Source of the DNA: Plantago major
Taxonomy: Eukaryota; Streptophyta; Magnoliopsida; Lamiales; Plantaginaceae
Assembly (NCBI GenBank): GCA_026545765.1
Contig: CM048841.1
Span: 1,888,512 to 1,952,511, forward strand
DNA length: 64,000 bases
Direction: 5' to 3'
Positions 35,494 through 46,500 of the stretch are shown piece by piece; the first letter of the stretch is position 1, and each line of letters opens with the position of its first letter. Position numbers and translations under genes: made by a program. The notes under the pieces were generated by a model. The model did not search any database and was not told where the DNA came from. It saw nothing but the letters and a program-made list of their open reading frames with translations.

Positions 35494-35783
35494 TACATGA
35501 GGGCTATGTGACACGTAGTTTTGTGTGAAAAGTTAAGAGAAATAATAAAATATGAAAAGGGTGGCAAAAAGTGTAGATTGACCAGCTATATACTGATTAA
35601 AATTTGCTCTCTCAGCTTCGAGGAGTCCCTGGATCAGTACAATACAGAAAATTATGAGACCACATTTACATTCCGAACTACTGAACTTTCCAGATAAACT
35701 CCAAATAAGTGCATGCTCTCTACCATTCTGATCGAATTGGGATGAGACCACATTTACATTCCGAACGGCTTCACCCTGATAAC

Positions 35784-37875
35784 CTAGAGATTGTTTGCAA
35801 GCTACAGGAACAGACAAAGAAAATTAACATGAATAGGTTTGGCAAGAAAGAGAATCAGCATAGAGGATGAGTGACTTACAGACTCTAAAGATTGATCACG
35901 TATTGAGTACATGGATTTCAACATCATCTCCATTGTATCTTTGGCCAGCTGGAACTTGAATTCCCCTTCACCCAAGTTTGGCTTAGCATTGATCTGAAGC
36001 TACAAAATTGAAGTTTACAACAAAATCACAGAGGTATCTTAACATGTTCCTAGTGTGATAGACACCCAAGAACAATAAAGCTTGGCCAAGATTTTCTAGT
36101 TGCTTCTCACCGGATCTTCAGATATATCTTCACGCCACTCATTCTGAAACTTCTGTAGTAACAGTGTCAACAGTCTCTTCAATTCAGGTAGGACTTCATC
36201 TGGGAACAATTTCTGCATTTCATCTTTATTGATATTCTCATAGACACACCTTCGGATCAATATGCGAAGACACACCAATAGCTGCAGTAGATTTATGTCT
36301 GTCTTAATATTCAACACATAAACAAGTAAAAGATTCTATAGCAGACAGTTTAAAATTGCTTCTGACAAATACATCAAAGTCCCCAGAAATAATTAAGACT
36401 AATAAATCATCAACCTTTCCTTTTACTGCAGGTAATTGAAAGCTATTGATCATATAAAGTTGTCTGGTTGGGCAGACACGTCGCAACACGTGTAAGAAAG
36501 ATGGGTGGAGGAGGGTATAACCATATAAGCCAATGGTGAGGGTTGGCAAGACAGATACAAGTTCCAACCATGGAACAGTTACTTTAATCAACTAATCCTG
36601 GAAAAGCACACATCCATTTCAAGAAAATTAACTGGTGAGAAACTCAACATTTTTGTGGGATCTTTGAAGATATTGATGAAACGAAGGAGATCTAACAATG
36701 AGCAGAATCGTAGAATTTTATCTTATATGCATCATAGGTAATTGACCTCAATACTTCTTTAGTTAAAGACTGGAAAAGGTAAGATTTGCACTTGGCAGCG
36801 AGAACGCAGACAGCATTTCTAGATCAGACTCGGCAGGAGTTTATGGAGGAGTAGTTTCCATAACAAATTAATCCATAGTTCCTTTAAAGGTGGCTTCATA
36901 TGATTGCTTTTCAGACAGTAACGGAAATACTATTGGCTTTGAGTTTGAGAACTTTCTGCCGACTGGTATTCAAATGGTAGTTTTGTGCCTCCAAAATTTT
37001 ATCTTTTGGCAATATCTTCATTGAATTACAGCTAAAATAGGACTGTAGGTCTTAACAGCTCTTTTTCGTAGGATGCCAACGAGATATTTTAAATTCTAGT
37101 AGTTTATAATCAAGAAACCATACATGCAAACTTTGCACAATACTAATAGTATTATAACAAGACCGAACCATCACCAAACAATACGCATCACACCACTAAT
37201 CATTTCCTACAGCCAGTTTTCAAGATTTCATCCATCACTTTGCAATGCAATTCACACCTAATACCATCATCCCGAATCCCAGTTACAATGGAACGTTTTT
37301 CCATTATCTCCCTTTCAATCACAAACCCAATACTATTCTTAACATGTTTATTCGGCATTACTGACACAAAAATAACTGTTTCGGAATCTTTGTATCACAA
37401 CTCCAGCCACTCACTCATTTCAATTCACTTTGTACACCACTAATTCTACACGAAAGCCCGGTTCCGCCTACTATACTTCTCATACCCACTTCCAGCATAT
37501 ACATTTCTAGTTCCTACCACGAATCCAAGTTCTCATTTCTAACTTAATCACTTATAAACTACTAGTCTACTAACAATTCCTTGCAATTCTCAACTTCGCA
37601 TTGTTTCTAAAACACTATGAAACCGTTCCAACGAATCGACACAAGCAGAAACTTAATAAGCTCAATAAACAAAAATCTCAACTTACAGGGTCGAGGTCCA
37701 AGTCATCAGAGAGTTGAAGGAGATCCCGGAAAATTTTCCGATCAGCGGCGTCGAGACCGGTGCGGCGGGTCCGCCAGAGAGCTTGGAGAATGTACTCCAC
37801 AGACTCTTTGGAGTTGGCTCGAACCAGGAGAGGCAAATGCTTCCACATACCGTGATTGCTTTTTCCCTCTGCCAT
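35784..37875 (-). CDS. COMM domain-containing protein
   Basis: Plant COMMD-family protein; in animals these proteins form the Commander/CCC complex in endosomal recycling and NF-kB control, while the plant role is not known to me. Four exons on the minus strand: 37687-37875 (ATG at 37873-37875), 36111-36281, 35880-35999 and 35784-35801, all with GT-AG borders and consistent frame, giving 165 residues. Exon 1 encodes an acidic helical part (LLQLSDDLDLDP), exon 2 a leucine-rich helix (LKRLLTLLLQKFQNEW), exon 3 the C-terminal COMM-like helix (MEMMLKSMYSIRDQ). The segment that usually holds the first COMM strands (PRL...W motif) should lie between exons 2 and 3 but is absent: only 111 bases separate them. 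The terminal exon is short and least certain. Confidence 0.72.
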
Positions 37876-39368
37876 TCAAACTGTTAACGAATTCCTATGG
37901 AGATAAGCTTGGATTTGGTTCAGGTGATTGTAATTTTGACGATTGATGTTCAATTTGAGCTGAAATTGTTACAATCGTTTGCCCTAATTTGAGCTCAGTG
38001 AGGAAGAAGAAGAAGCTCGTAGTTTTCATAAATTACACATAAGCCCAATGACTCTAGAGAATTCAGTTTTCATATGATGTTGTAAGGACAAAATTATCCT
38101 TCGATTTTGAACTCACGGCTCCGGCCAACTACACCACCGGAGAATGGCTCCGGCCAATGGGGGGCCGGCTCCGATTTGGAACTCAATTGCTCCATATTGG
38201 AACGGTGAGTTCCTCTAGTGGTGTAGCTTTTTAAGTTTTGCGTAGCATGTTGTGTCTTATGTGTCGTTTTGCCTGCTTAGATAATATGTTGAAAAAAATA
38301 ACAAGTACAAAGGTTGTAGTTAATGGCCAGATCATGTGCATTATTTTATTTGTTTTATGATATTTTTTATGTCCGTCAGAAACTTTTTTGAACGTTTTGA
38401 AAAACCAAGATGAGCTCCCGAAATGAGATTTTAATCCATGAATATACAATAGTGTAAGAAAGTCCACAAGCAAGAGGACTACCATAATGCACGAGACTTC
38501 AAATTCAATCAGCACAAAGAGAGGAGCCAAATACAGAGTGAAGAAACAAACGAAAACAAGGAAGAAAGACAACTACAACATGACATCGAATATCCAAACA
38601 AATTATAACAAACCATGACAGGTTTTGTGTAATAGCCCAAACAACTGAACAAGCCAATTACAAGTGAAATGAGATGCCAATAATGGAACCAAAAGTGGTA
38701 GAAAAGATGGAGTCAACATCACAGAAAATTCGACCCCGGTCTTACCCCCGGTGGTCTCACCCTCCCACTGTAGCAGTGGGTCCCACAGTAACCGGATCGG
38801 TCTAACAAACCGAAAATGAGATTGAACTTCCTGTCAGGAAACTACCGAAGAAACTCATTGTAACCGGATCGGTCTATACTGCAAAAATTTGTCCAGGGAC
38901 ACCAATTCACTCAGCTATTGAACATTGTATTCTACCAATTGAACTGAGAATTCCATGTATAAACACATCAAGTCCTTGTAAAGATTTCATGAAGTACCTT
39001 ATATTTAATCCGAATAGTCCTTCCATCCAAATATCCAATTTCAAACAAGTTTCTTTCTTCAGCGACAGACTAAAGCATTTGGCAAGTAAGATCACAGAAA
39101 CGGCTTGAACTAATAAATAGAAAACAGACTTCACAATCCCAAACCAAGTTTCAATTTTTCCCTGAATCAAAGGGGCACACTGAAATGGCAAGTTATATGC
39201 CAAGGGCACGAGCAAAAAACGAAGTGAGACCAATTAAGGATTTCAAAAGGCCTACTGACTAGTTAGTATGAGTGTCTCGCCAGTTCAGATGGATATATAT
39301 TTAGTGAAAGAACAAACTCAAACAGCAACAAAAGAAGCATCTCTTCTAGGAGTTGGTTGATGCACCAA
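37876..39368. other. Intergenic upstream of the COMM gene
   Basis: Promoter of the COMM-domain gene and sequence of unknown nature. A phrase GTAACCGGATCGGTCTA occurs twice (about 38789 and 38860). Frames here are short and not family-like. Confidence 0.5.
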
Positions 39369-39758
39369 CTAAGTTGTCCTTTTTTTTGTTCTCCATGACT
39401 CCATCACTGTTCCACAGTTTCCAGCCGCCTGCTTCAAGAAAATGTAAATTTTATATCAGTATCACAAATGAACCATTGAACAGTTACTTGTAGATGAAAC
39501 AAACAATGATGTCTAACATACAAGGATTACAGGCGATACGTTATCAGAAAGACGGTAGGCTCCATCTCTGTTGAAATCCTTCCATGCCTTCCCCAATTGC
39601 TCAAACTAAGTAACTGAAGGTCAAAAAGGAAACTTTTTTAATTGAAAATGAACAAGCATCAAGAAACTAAACAAGGAAAACAGAAAGCGATTAAGTTAAA
39701 GAAATACGTTTATACAGCAAACCTTGTTGTCCTCAAAGAATATAAACTTTCCAGATAT
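39369..39758 (-). other. Three linked exons of an unassigned gene
   Basis: Three minus-strand segments join in one frame with GT-AG borders: 39723-39758 (ISGKFIFFEDNK), 39522-39605 (FEQLGKAWKDFNRD, RLSDNVSPVIL) and 39369-39431 (ending TAG). Codon-like content and good splice sites argue for a real 3' end of a gene, but I do not recognise the family and found no upstream exons before the PPR gene. It could also be the tail of a broken gene. Confidence 0.35.
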
Positions 39759-40253
39759 CTGCTCATATCAGAAACACTGAACGCACCTTAATCATATCGT
39801 TTAGAGTTAATTGCACATACCTCTCTAAACTATTTTCTTATAGTCACAAGACGTGCTTGTAAATGTAGTATGGATTTCAATTTTGATGCATAAACAAAAT
39901 CCTTTTGCGCAAACTACAACCACCTGATGTCAACCAATATGAACAACTTCATACAAAAAAGTAGGCGAAATTATGATTGTAATCATCAAGCAAATACAGC
40001 AGGGCTTCAAACGGAAGCAACAAATGCAAAATAACGCAACTTTTCAAGATCATCTCATGATAATATTGAATATAAACCATTTTATTGGAGACATATTACA
40101 TGCTTATCACACTATACTCATATAAGGTCTACAAGAGCACAAATGCTGATAGAAAGAAACTTATACCATTGTATGATAACAAAACTTGGGGTTTCCTAAT
40201 GTATTACAATACCTGATCAGTACTTGTACAAAATAAATAAAAAATTAACTACC

Positions 40254-42347
40254 TCACCAGTAATCACCACAAGAGCAACTCCCATCTTTGAAACGATGAA
40301 ATCTACTAGCATCTCGGAGAACAATTTCTCGTCTATAAACTAGGGAAACCAACTTGATCGCATTGTGGCAATCACTACAAACCCTATGGTTCTGAACAAG
40401 TTGCAAAGGCATTGAACTAGGAGTACTCATGAGCCCAAATGCAACAGCCATTTTTTCGCCATGATGAAGAAGCATAGCTTCTGTCCTTTCATCCACATCA
40501 GGAAGCAAATTTCTCCATTCAGGAACATACCCATGTTTTGAAATCTGCACTATGATTTCATCTAGATGTAAATGAATTTCCTTGGTTTGAGGATGAGACT
40601 TATCATTAGGAAGGAAAGCATGTTGCTGCTTCTTTATTTCAATCCAAGTACAAACAGGTTGTGCTAGCAGACCTTTCGACCTCATTTTTTGAAGAACTGC
40701 GGCTGCCTCTCGTAACTTACCAGAACGGTTATAGATATTCAGAAGTACCACATAACTTAAGACTTTTTTGGGTTCCATCTCGTAAAGTTTCTCAGCTGCA
40801 TATTTGCAAAGAGCGAAATTCTTGTGGACCCTACAAGCCGTGAGCAAGGCAGCCCACATGTTTCTTGTTGGCTGAACCGGGGCATCTCTTATCAATGCAA
40901 AAGCTTCATCAAGTAATCCTTCTCGTCCTAACAACTCAACCATACAGGCATAGTGCATAGCCCGGGGCTTTACTTTATAGTCTCTACTCATTGATTCAAA
41001 AATTTCCCACCCCTGGTGGGATAATCCTGAATAACTGCAAGCAGATAAAACCGCCAAAAAGGTAACATGATTCGGCATCATTTGTTCACCGACCATTCGC
41101 TCAAATAGCTTAAGTGCTTCAGGTCCGCGACCATGACTACCGTATCCTGATATTAATGCATTCCATGACATGATGTTTTTACGAGGCATTTTGTCAAACA
41201 CGTTTCGGGCGTCTTCTATCCTTCCCCATTTGCAATAGAAGTCGACAAGAGCAGTGTTAGCAACCAAATCAGAACCAAAACCACTTCTCACTAGACCGGC
41301 ATGAGCTTGTTTAGCATGCTCCAAAGAGGCTAACCTCGTGCAAACTCTCACAACAATTGAGTATGTAAATTGGTCCATTTTGGCACCGGAATCTTGCATT
41401 TTAGAATGCATGCTCAACGCTTCTTCACTATAACCATGAAGATTATAGCCCGCAATAATACTATTCCATGCTACTGTGGTTTTCTCCGGCATTGCATCAA
41501 ACACAAATCTCGCATTCTTAATGTTACCACATTTGCTATACATATTAATCAAGGCACACGACACAAATACCTCATCACTTCCTCCCATCTTCACAGCACA
41601 AGCGTGCAACTGCTCTCCGGGAGAAATAAGTCCCAGGCCAGCAGATGCACGAAGCATCATCGCAATCGACCTGGGCTCCACAGAACATTCAACCTCCCAC
41701 ATCGACAAAAACAACGTAAATGCTTCCAGATACTCACCCGAATCCACAAGCCCCCCAATTATAGTGTTCCAAGAGACCAAATTCTTCTCTGGAAAATCCG
41801 CAAACAACTGGCGCGCATCAATCATCATCCCACATTTCACATGCATCAACAAAACCCTGTTCCTCATATACACATCCAGTTCCACCCCCGAATTAAGCAT
41901 ATGACCGAACACCTTCTTCACACCCCCAACCGATTTAAGCCGAATACAGGCCAACACCAACGCATCATACGTCTCAGTCGAAATGCTAAAATAATTCTGA
42001 TTCTCTAAAACCTCAAAATATTGAAGAGCTTCACTATACTGTTTACAAGACACCGCCTTTTCTATCAAACTACAAATAGTAGAGCCCAACATGGAGCCGG
42101 GTTTCACGGGTTCTTCCAAGAACACCTTTTCTTCCTTCACATGTTTGAAAATGGGTCGAGTTCTCAACCCTTGGTCTAAAACAGCAAAACACCTAAATTG
42201 GCAAAAAGAACCTCGACATTGTTTCTTTCCTACTCGAAAGTAGTCACAAAATTGGATCTTTTGCTGAAAACTAGAGGTGGGTATTGTCAATGAAGAAGCA
42301 AACCTAGTGTTGCTTTGGGTTTGATCTAATTGCAACGAGATATCCAT
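40254..42347 (-). CDS. EMB3141: Pentatricopeptide repeat protein, PLS-DYW class
   Basis: Intronless coding frame of 697 residues. ATG at 42345-42347 is the first methionine; the upstream in-frame codons are not ATG. The N-terminus (about 60 residues) is serine- and basic-rich, suiting an organellar transit peptide. Roughly a dozen PPR motifs follow (VSWNTIIGGLVDSGEYLEAF, TVAWNSIIAGYNLHGYSEEA, MSWNALISGYGSHGRGPEA), then E domains and a DYW deaminase: HGEK (HxE zinc and catalytic motif), CSDCHNAIK (CxxC) and a terminal DYW. Such proteins recognise and deaminate specific cytidines in plastid or mitochondrial RNA. From memory the sequence is closest to Arabidopsis At5g50390 (EMB3141, chloroplast); the class is sure, the ortholog name less so. 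Confidence 0.93.
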   Translation of the reverse strand: MDISLQLDQTQSNTRFASSLTIPTSSFQQKIQFCDYFRVGKKQCRGSFCQFRCFAVLDQGLRTRPIFKHVKEEKVFLEEPVKPGSMLGSTICSLIEKAVSCKQYSEALQYFEVLENQNYFSISTETYDALVLACIRLKSVGGVKKVFGHMLNSGVELDVYMRNRVLLMHVKCGMMIDARQLFADFPEKNLVSWNTIIGGLVDSGEYLEAFTLFLSMWEVECSVEPRSIAMMLRASAGLGLISPGEQLHACAVKMGGSDEVFVSCALINMYSKCGNIKNARFVFDAMPEKTTVAWNSIIAGYNLHGYSEEALSMHSKMQDSGAKMDQFTYSIVVRVCTRLASLEHAKQAHAGLVRSGFGSDLVANTALVDFYCKWGRIEDARNVFDKMPRKNIMSWNALISGYGSHGRGPEALKLFERMVGEQMMPNHVTFLAVLSACSYSGLSHQGWEIFESMSRDYKVKPRAMHYACMVELLGREGLLDEAFALIRDAPVQPTRNMWAALLTACRVHKNFALCKYAAEKLYEMEPKKVLSYVVLLNIYNRSGKLREAAAVLQKMRSKGLLAQPVCTWIEIKKQQHAFLPNDKSHPQTKEIHLHLDEIIVQISKHGYVPEWRNLLPDVDERTEAMLLHHGEKMAVAFGLMSTPSSMPLQLVQNHRVCSDCHNAIKLVSLVYRREIVLRDASRFHRFKDGSCSCGDYW

Positions 42348-43561
42348 ATTCAAGATTACACAACAGCTATGTAAATGAATCGGATTCCATAAAGAACTAG
42401 AACGGATAAATGGGTTTAGAGAAAGATTTTACCTTGTGGATTCTGGAAAACAACAGAGCAGAGAGGAAGTAGATTAGACGGAGAAGACGAGTGTTTGAGC
42501 ATAGAAAGATCCGCAGTAGCTAGCTCGGTAGCTCAACTAACCACTCCAATGGTTGGACCAAATGATTGATTGGTTCGGTGTAAAATGCATAAGAGACTCT
42601 TGTTTTGTTTGATATAATCACACTAACCCCATATGTTTTGTCAATTGCAACTTATTTACCTTATCAAACGCGGTATAAAAATTCATTCGGTTAGTAGTTA
42701 GAACTTAAAAATAACGATTAAATATTTTACGACGGTTTATGTTAGCCAATCGGTTATCAACCTGTTGTTGAAAGACGGAGTTAAACTATAAGAGACGTAG
42801 AAATACCTCTTTGAAGAAATTAAAATAGATGGAGCTTGATGCTTTGTACGTAGCTGGACGGAGCCAACAACTCCCGCAGAAACGCGGAGTTGTCTGGACG
42901 GAGCTTTCTGCTTCGCCTAAACTCCGCCTAGATTCGACGAAGCTCCAAAGCTTTGCCCCACATATCGGTGGAGTTTCAGAGCTGAGTGGAGTTTTGTTGA
43001 GCTCCACTTTAGGCCGGAGCTGTGAAGCTCAATTCAAAACTCTTTTTTTTTTTAAGATTATTAATTTTTCTAAGAATTAGTTATGACTTTTTCTTGTTTA
43101 TTCTTTTAATTTCCAAGGGTGTTCTTGTGATGATAAAATTAGATTTTGGGTTAAAGATCATGATTCTCATAATATATATGGTCCACTTAACAATTTTCAC
43201 GGCCAAAAATTGAAAATCCAGTGAATTGGACAGATTTTTGTGTGCGGGGTTATGCAAATTGTATACGGTGTCATTGTTTAGTATCCAAATTGAACGCATA
43301 GCTTATAAACTACAAGGGGAATGTGTAGCATTTTGAAGTACCAGAAACAAAATCTTCCTTGACATAAACTTGGCAGATAAATACTTCGTCAAGATTTTGT
43401 TATCCTTCCGACTAGCATTTGTCGATTTCTTTTTCGAGAGCATCATTATCATAATCGACAATTGTATCGTGATTATACTTGCGGAGGAGAATATCACACA
43501 CGTGCGCGCACTCACATAAATTTTGACATTCATAACTCATCATCTGCATAGAGAACCTCTC
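42348..43561. other. Intergenic between PPR gene and receptor kinase
   Basis: PPR leader, possibly with a short leader intron (donor-like AAGGTAAAATC on the minus strand near 42430), a segment with repeated GGAGCTC/AGCTCC words at 42829-43030, and the 3' flank of the receptor kinase. No additional gene seen. Confidence 0.5.
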
Positions 43562-46500
43562 TCATGAAAGCATGGGTTTTTTCGGATTTATTGGTGAATA
43601 TGTCGTACTCGTTGATGTGGTTGTACCAGTAGTAAACGTATGTGTATGATCAGTACTAGTGCCAGCATCAATGAATTCTGAACTAGCAATCTCACTCATG
43701 AAAGTTGCATCATTAAACTTCCAATCCGTCAGGTAGCCAGGTCTTGTAGTCACCGATGGGATCTCAATATCTCCGGTAAGCATTGCCACTACACGAGACA
43801 TTGGAGGGCGTAAGCCTGGAGATGCTTGCGTGCACAAAAGACCTACATTGATCATTCGTTTCACTTCAGCCTCATCAAATCCATCCAGAGTTTGGTCTAC
43901 CAACTCGATTTCTTTGTTGTTTTCATGAAGCTCCCAGACCTAAAAAACAAACAAAAAACAAATGTTTAAGATATTTTACGTCTTAACATATGACATACTC
44001 TAAACCTGGTTTATGTAAGAATTTGTTATTGAAGGATATGAAAGCAGTACCCATTCGAGAAGATATATCTTATCATTCTCCAAATTCAAGTTACAATTTG
44101 ACCTGCCACTGATAATTTCTAGAACCACAACTCCAAAGCTGAATATATCAGCCTTCTCTGTAAGATGGCCAAGCATAGCATACTCTGGTGCAAGATACCC
44201 TCTGTACGATACGGTTACATACATTTGTCAATACACACGTTTCATAGCGTTTAAAATTATCTAACTAATAATGTAAAAATGATACGAAAATCGTTAGCTC
44301 AACTGTGAATCATACCTGGTGCCTGCGACTTTAGTACTTATATGAGTCTTTTTGTCATCATACAACTTGGCCAAACCAAAATCTGAAATTTTTGGGGTGA
44401 AATCAGAATCAAGCAGAATATTGCTTGCCTTCACATCACGATGCACGATCCGTACTCGTGATTCCTCATGAAGATACGTAAGGCCTTTCGCAACTCCCAA
44501 GCATATATCAAAACGTCTTGGCCAGTCAAGATATAAAGAGCTATCCCTAGCTGCAGGAAAATTTGGTAGCATATATAAAAGCAAGCGTCACATAAAGAGA
44601 TGATTAATTCTGATGAATCTGTTACACACATACCAATTCCAAACAGGAGTTGATCAAGACTCTTGTTTTCAAGATATTCATAAACCAACAAACGCTTGAC
44701 CCCCTCGATGCAGCATCCATACAACTTGACAAGGTTCTTGTGCTGCACTGCAGATATAGTTGCAATTTCTGCCATGAACTGACTTTTTCCATGATTCGAT
44801 GCCACTGATAATTGTTTAACAGCAACGAGTCTTCCATCTGCTAGTGTTCCCTATTTGCCAGTTTGGGTAAATTTGTAACATAAGTTCACAAGTCACAAAT
44901 AAAGAGAAACATATTAGAACAGGACTTGCATAATTTTCAACTGAGTTTGTTGGTTTACCTTATAAACAGGCCCAAAACCCCCCTCCCCGAGCTTGTTAGC
45001 AGGACTGAAGTCTGCTGTTGCGGCTCTCAGTTCAGCATATGTATATGTGTATGGTCGTGCATCTATCCCAAGTAGCTCTGGAGATTGATATAGAAATGGA
45101 GTTTTATGCCAAATGAGAAAGTAAGACATCTGTGACAAATGGTCTTCTAGTTATTGATTGGTAAAGAAGTGCAGTTAAGGTAATCGAATCTCACCTTCAT
45201 CCTCAAACTGTTTTTGCTTTCTTCTCTTCTGGTATCTATAATAGCATGCTCCAAGAAGAATCAAACTTATTGCACCAACTGGAACAACAATCCCTACTAT
45301 GATATGTGTTTGGTTCCTGCTCCGATTTGTGGTCGTAAAAGGAGGAATATTGCTAACCGTAGGATTGAAATCTGGGGAATAATTTACATGTCAGTATACA
45401 AGTGAAAGGAATGAACTGCTATTTTTGAGTTAAATAATGCACATCTTGGTTTAAAAATCTTTATTATGTTCTGTATGTTAAAGTTACCTGGTGTGGCAAG
45501 GATGGTTGAAATAGATGGTCCATAGGTAGATGGCAAAGGTACGCAACAAGTTCCTTTTCCAGCCCAAAAGAGGTGGATCTCGATATAGTTCTCTCTCACC
45601 TGAGCTGTGAATGTCCTAGTGACAGCTCTTAACGATATCCCACCAGCTTCTCTTCGTATGTCAAAGTCCCTCGCCACCAGATTCCCCTGGACATATATAT
45701 CAAAAACACGCCTTCCACCAGTTATCCAAGTCCTATCATTTGGAAATGATGTGTCAGCAAACTGAAGCCTCACAGTATAATTTCCATTCTCTAGGCCTAA
45801 CCCGTAGTATCTTAATGATCCAGCCGAAATCCTAGCAGTTCGAAACAACTGAGGATGCGATGTATTTGTTATTAGTTGTGTGCTGGAGCTTCTGTATGTA
45901 GCATTTTGGGTATCAACTGGCAAACCAGAATTGCTAACGGCCCATCTGCCTGTACCGGTCATGTAATATGTTGCTGGACCAAGAGTCTCACTATCTCTCT
46001 CATATAGTATCCGGTCACTTGGCGTAATTTCTGGACCTCCACAATTGATGGAAAAACTGGAATCTGCATATCATCAATGAAAATAGCTTACATAATTAAA
46101 TGCTCTTTTTATCTTTGTTCAGTGACTCCTAGCCTCATGTTGACACCTTGAAATGAGGTTATATAACTTACATATAGGTGATCCTCGATAGCACGGGAAG
46201 TTTCTCTGCAGGCAATCAAGTCCCAAAGGCAAACCACTAAATAGACAAAAATGATTTTCTGTTTAAATGGATATACTTGTAAACATGATCAGATGTAGAT
46301 AGATTATCTAGTACTAGTATATTAGAAAGACAAGTATATATAATATTGGTTCGAAGCTTACCTTAGGTTGGAAGCGCTCACTGTGTAGTTGTTGGCAACC
46401 AAATTCCTACACCATATGAATAAATATAGCATTGAGAAAAATAAAGCTGTAGACTAAAGCTGATACGAATTTATGACATTATGATTCGTGATCTTACAGT

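Larger units (their letters stand above)
33587..35783. other. Intergenic with tandem arrays
   Basis: 3' flank of the receptor-like-protein fragment, the 34421-34719 tandem array and a small 22-bp duplication at 35450-35493 inside a CTCCGTCCCA-type MITE-like sequence. No intact gene seen. Confidence 0.6.

Noticed and set aside
36304-36591. Minus-strand frame of 95 codons between COMM exons 1 and 2
   Set aside because: Lies in an intron, starts without ATG, and does not carry the missing COMM segment.
41370-42008. Plus-strand frame of 212 codons opposite the PPR gene
   Set aside because: Antisense to an intact, family-conserved coding frame; composition is that expected of a shadow.
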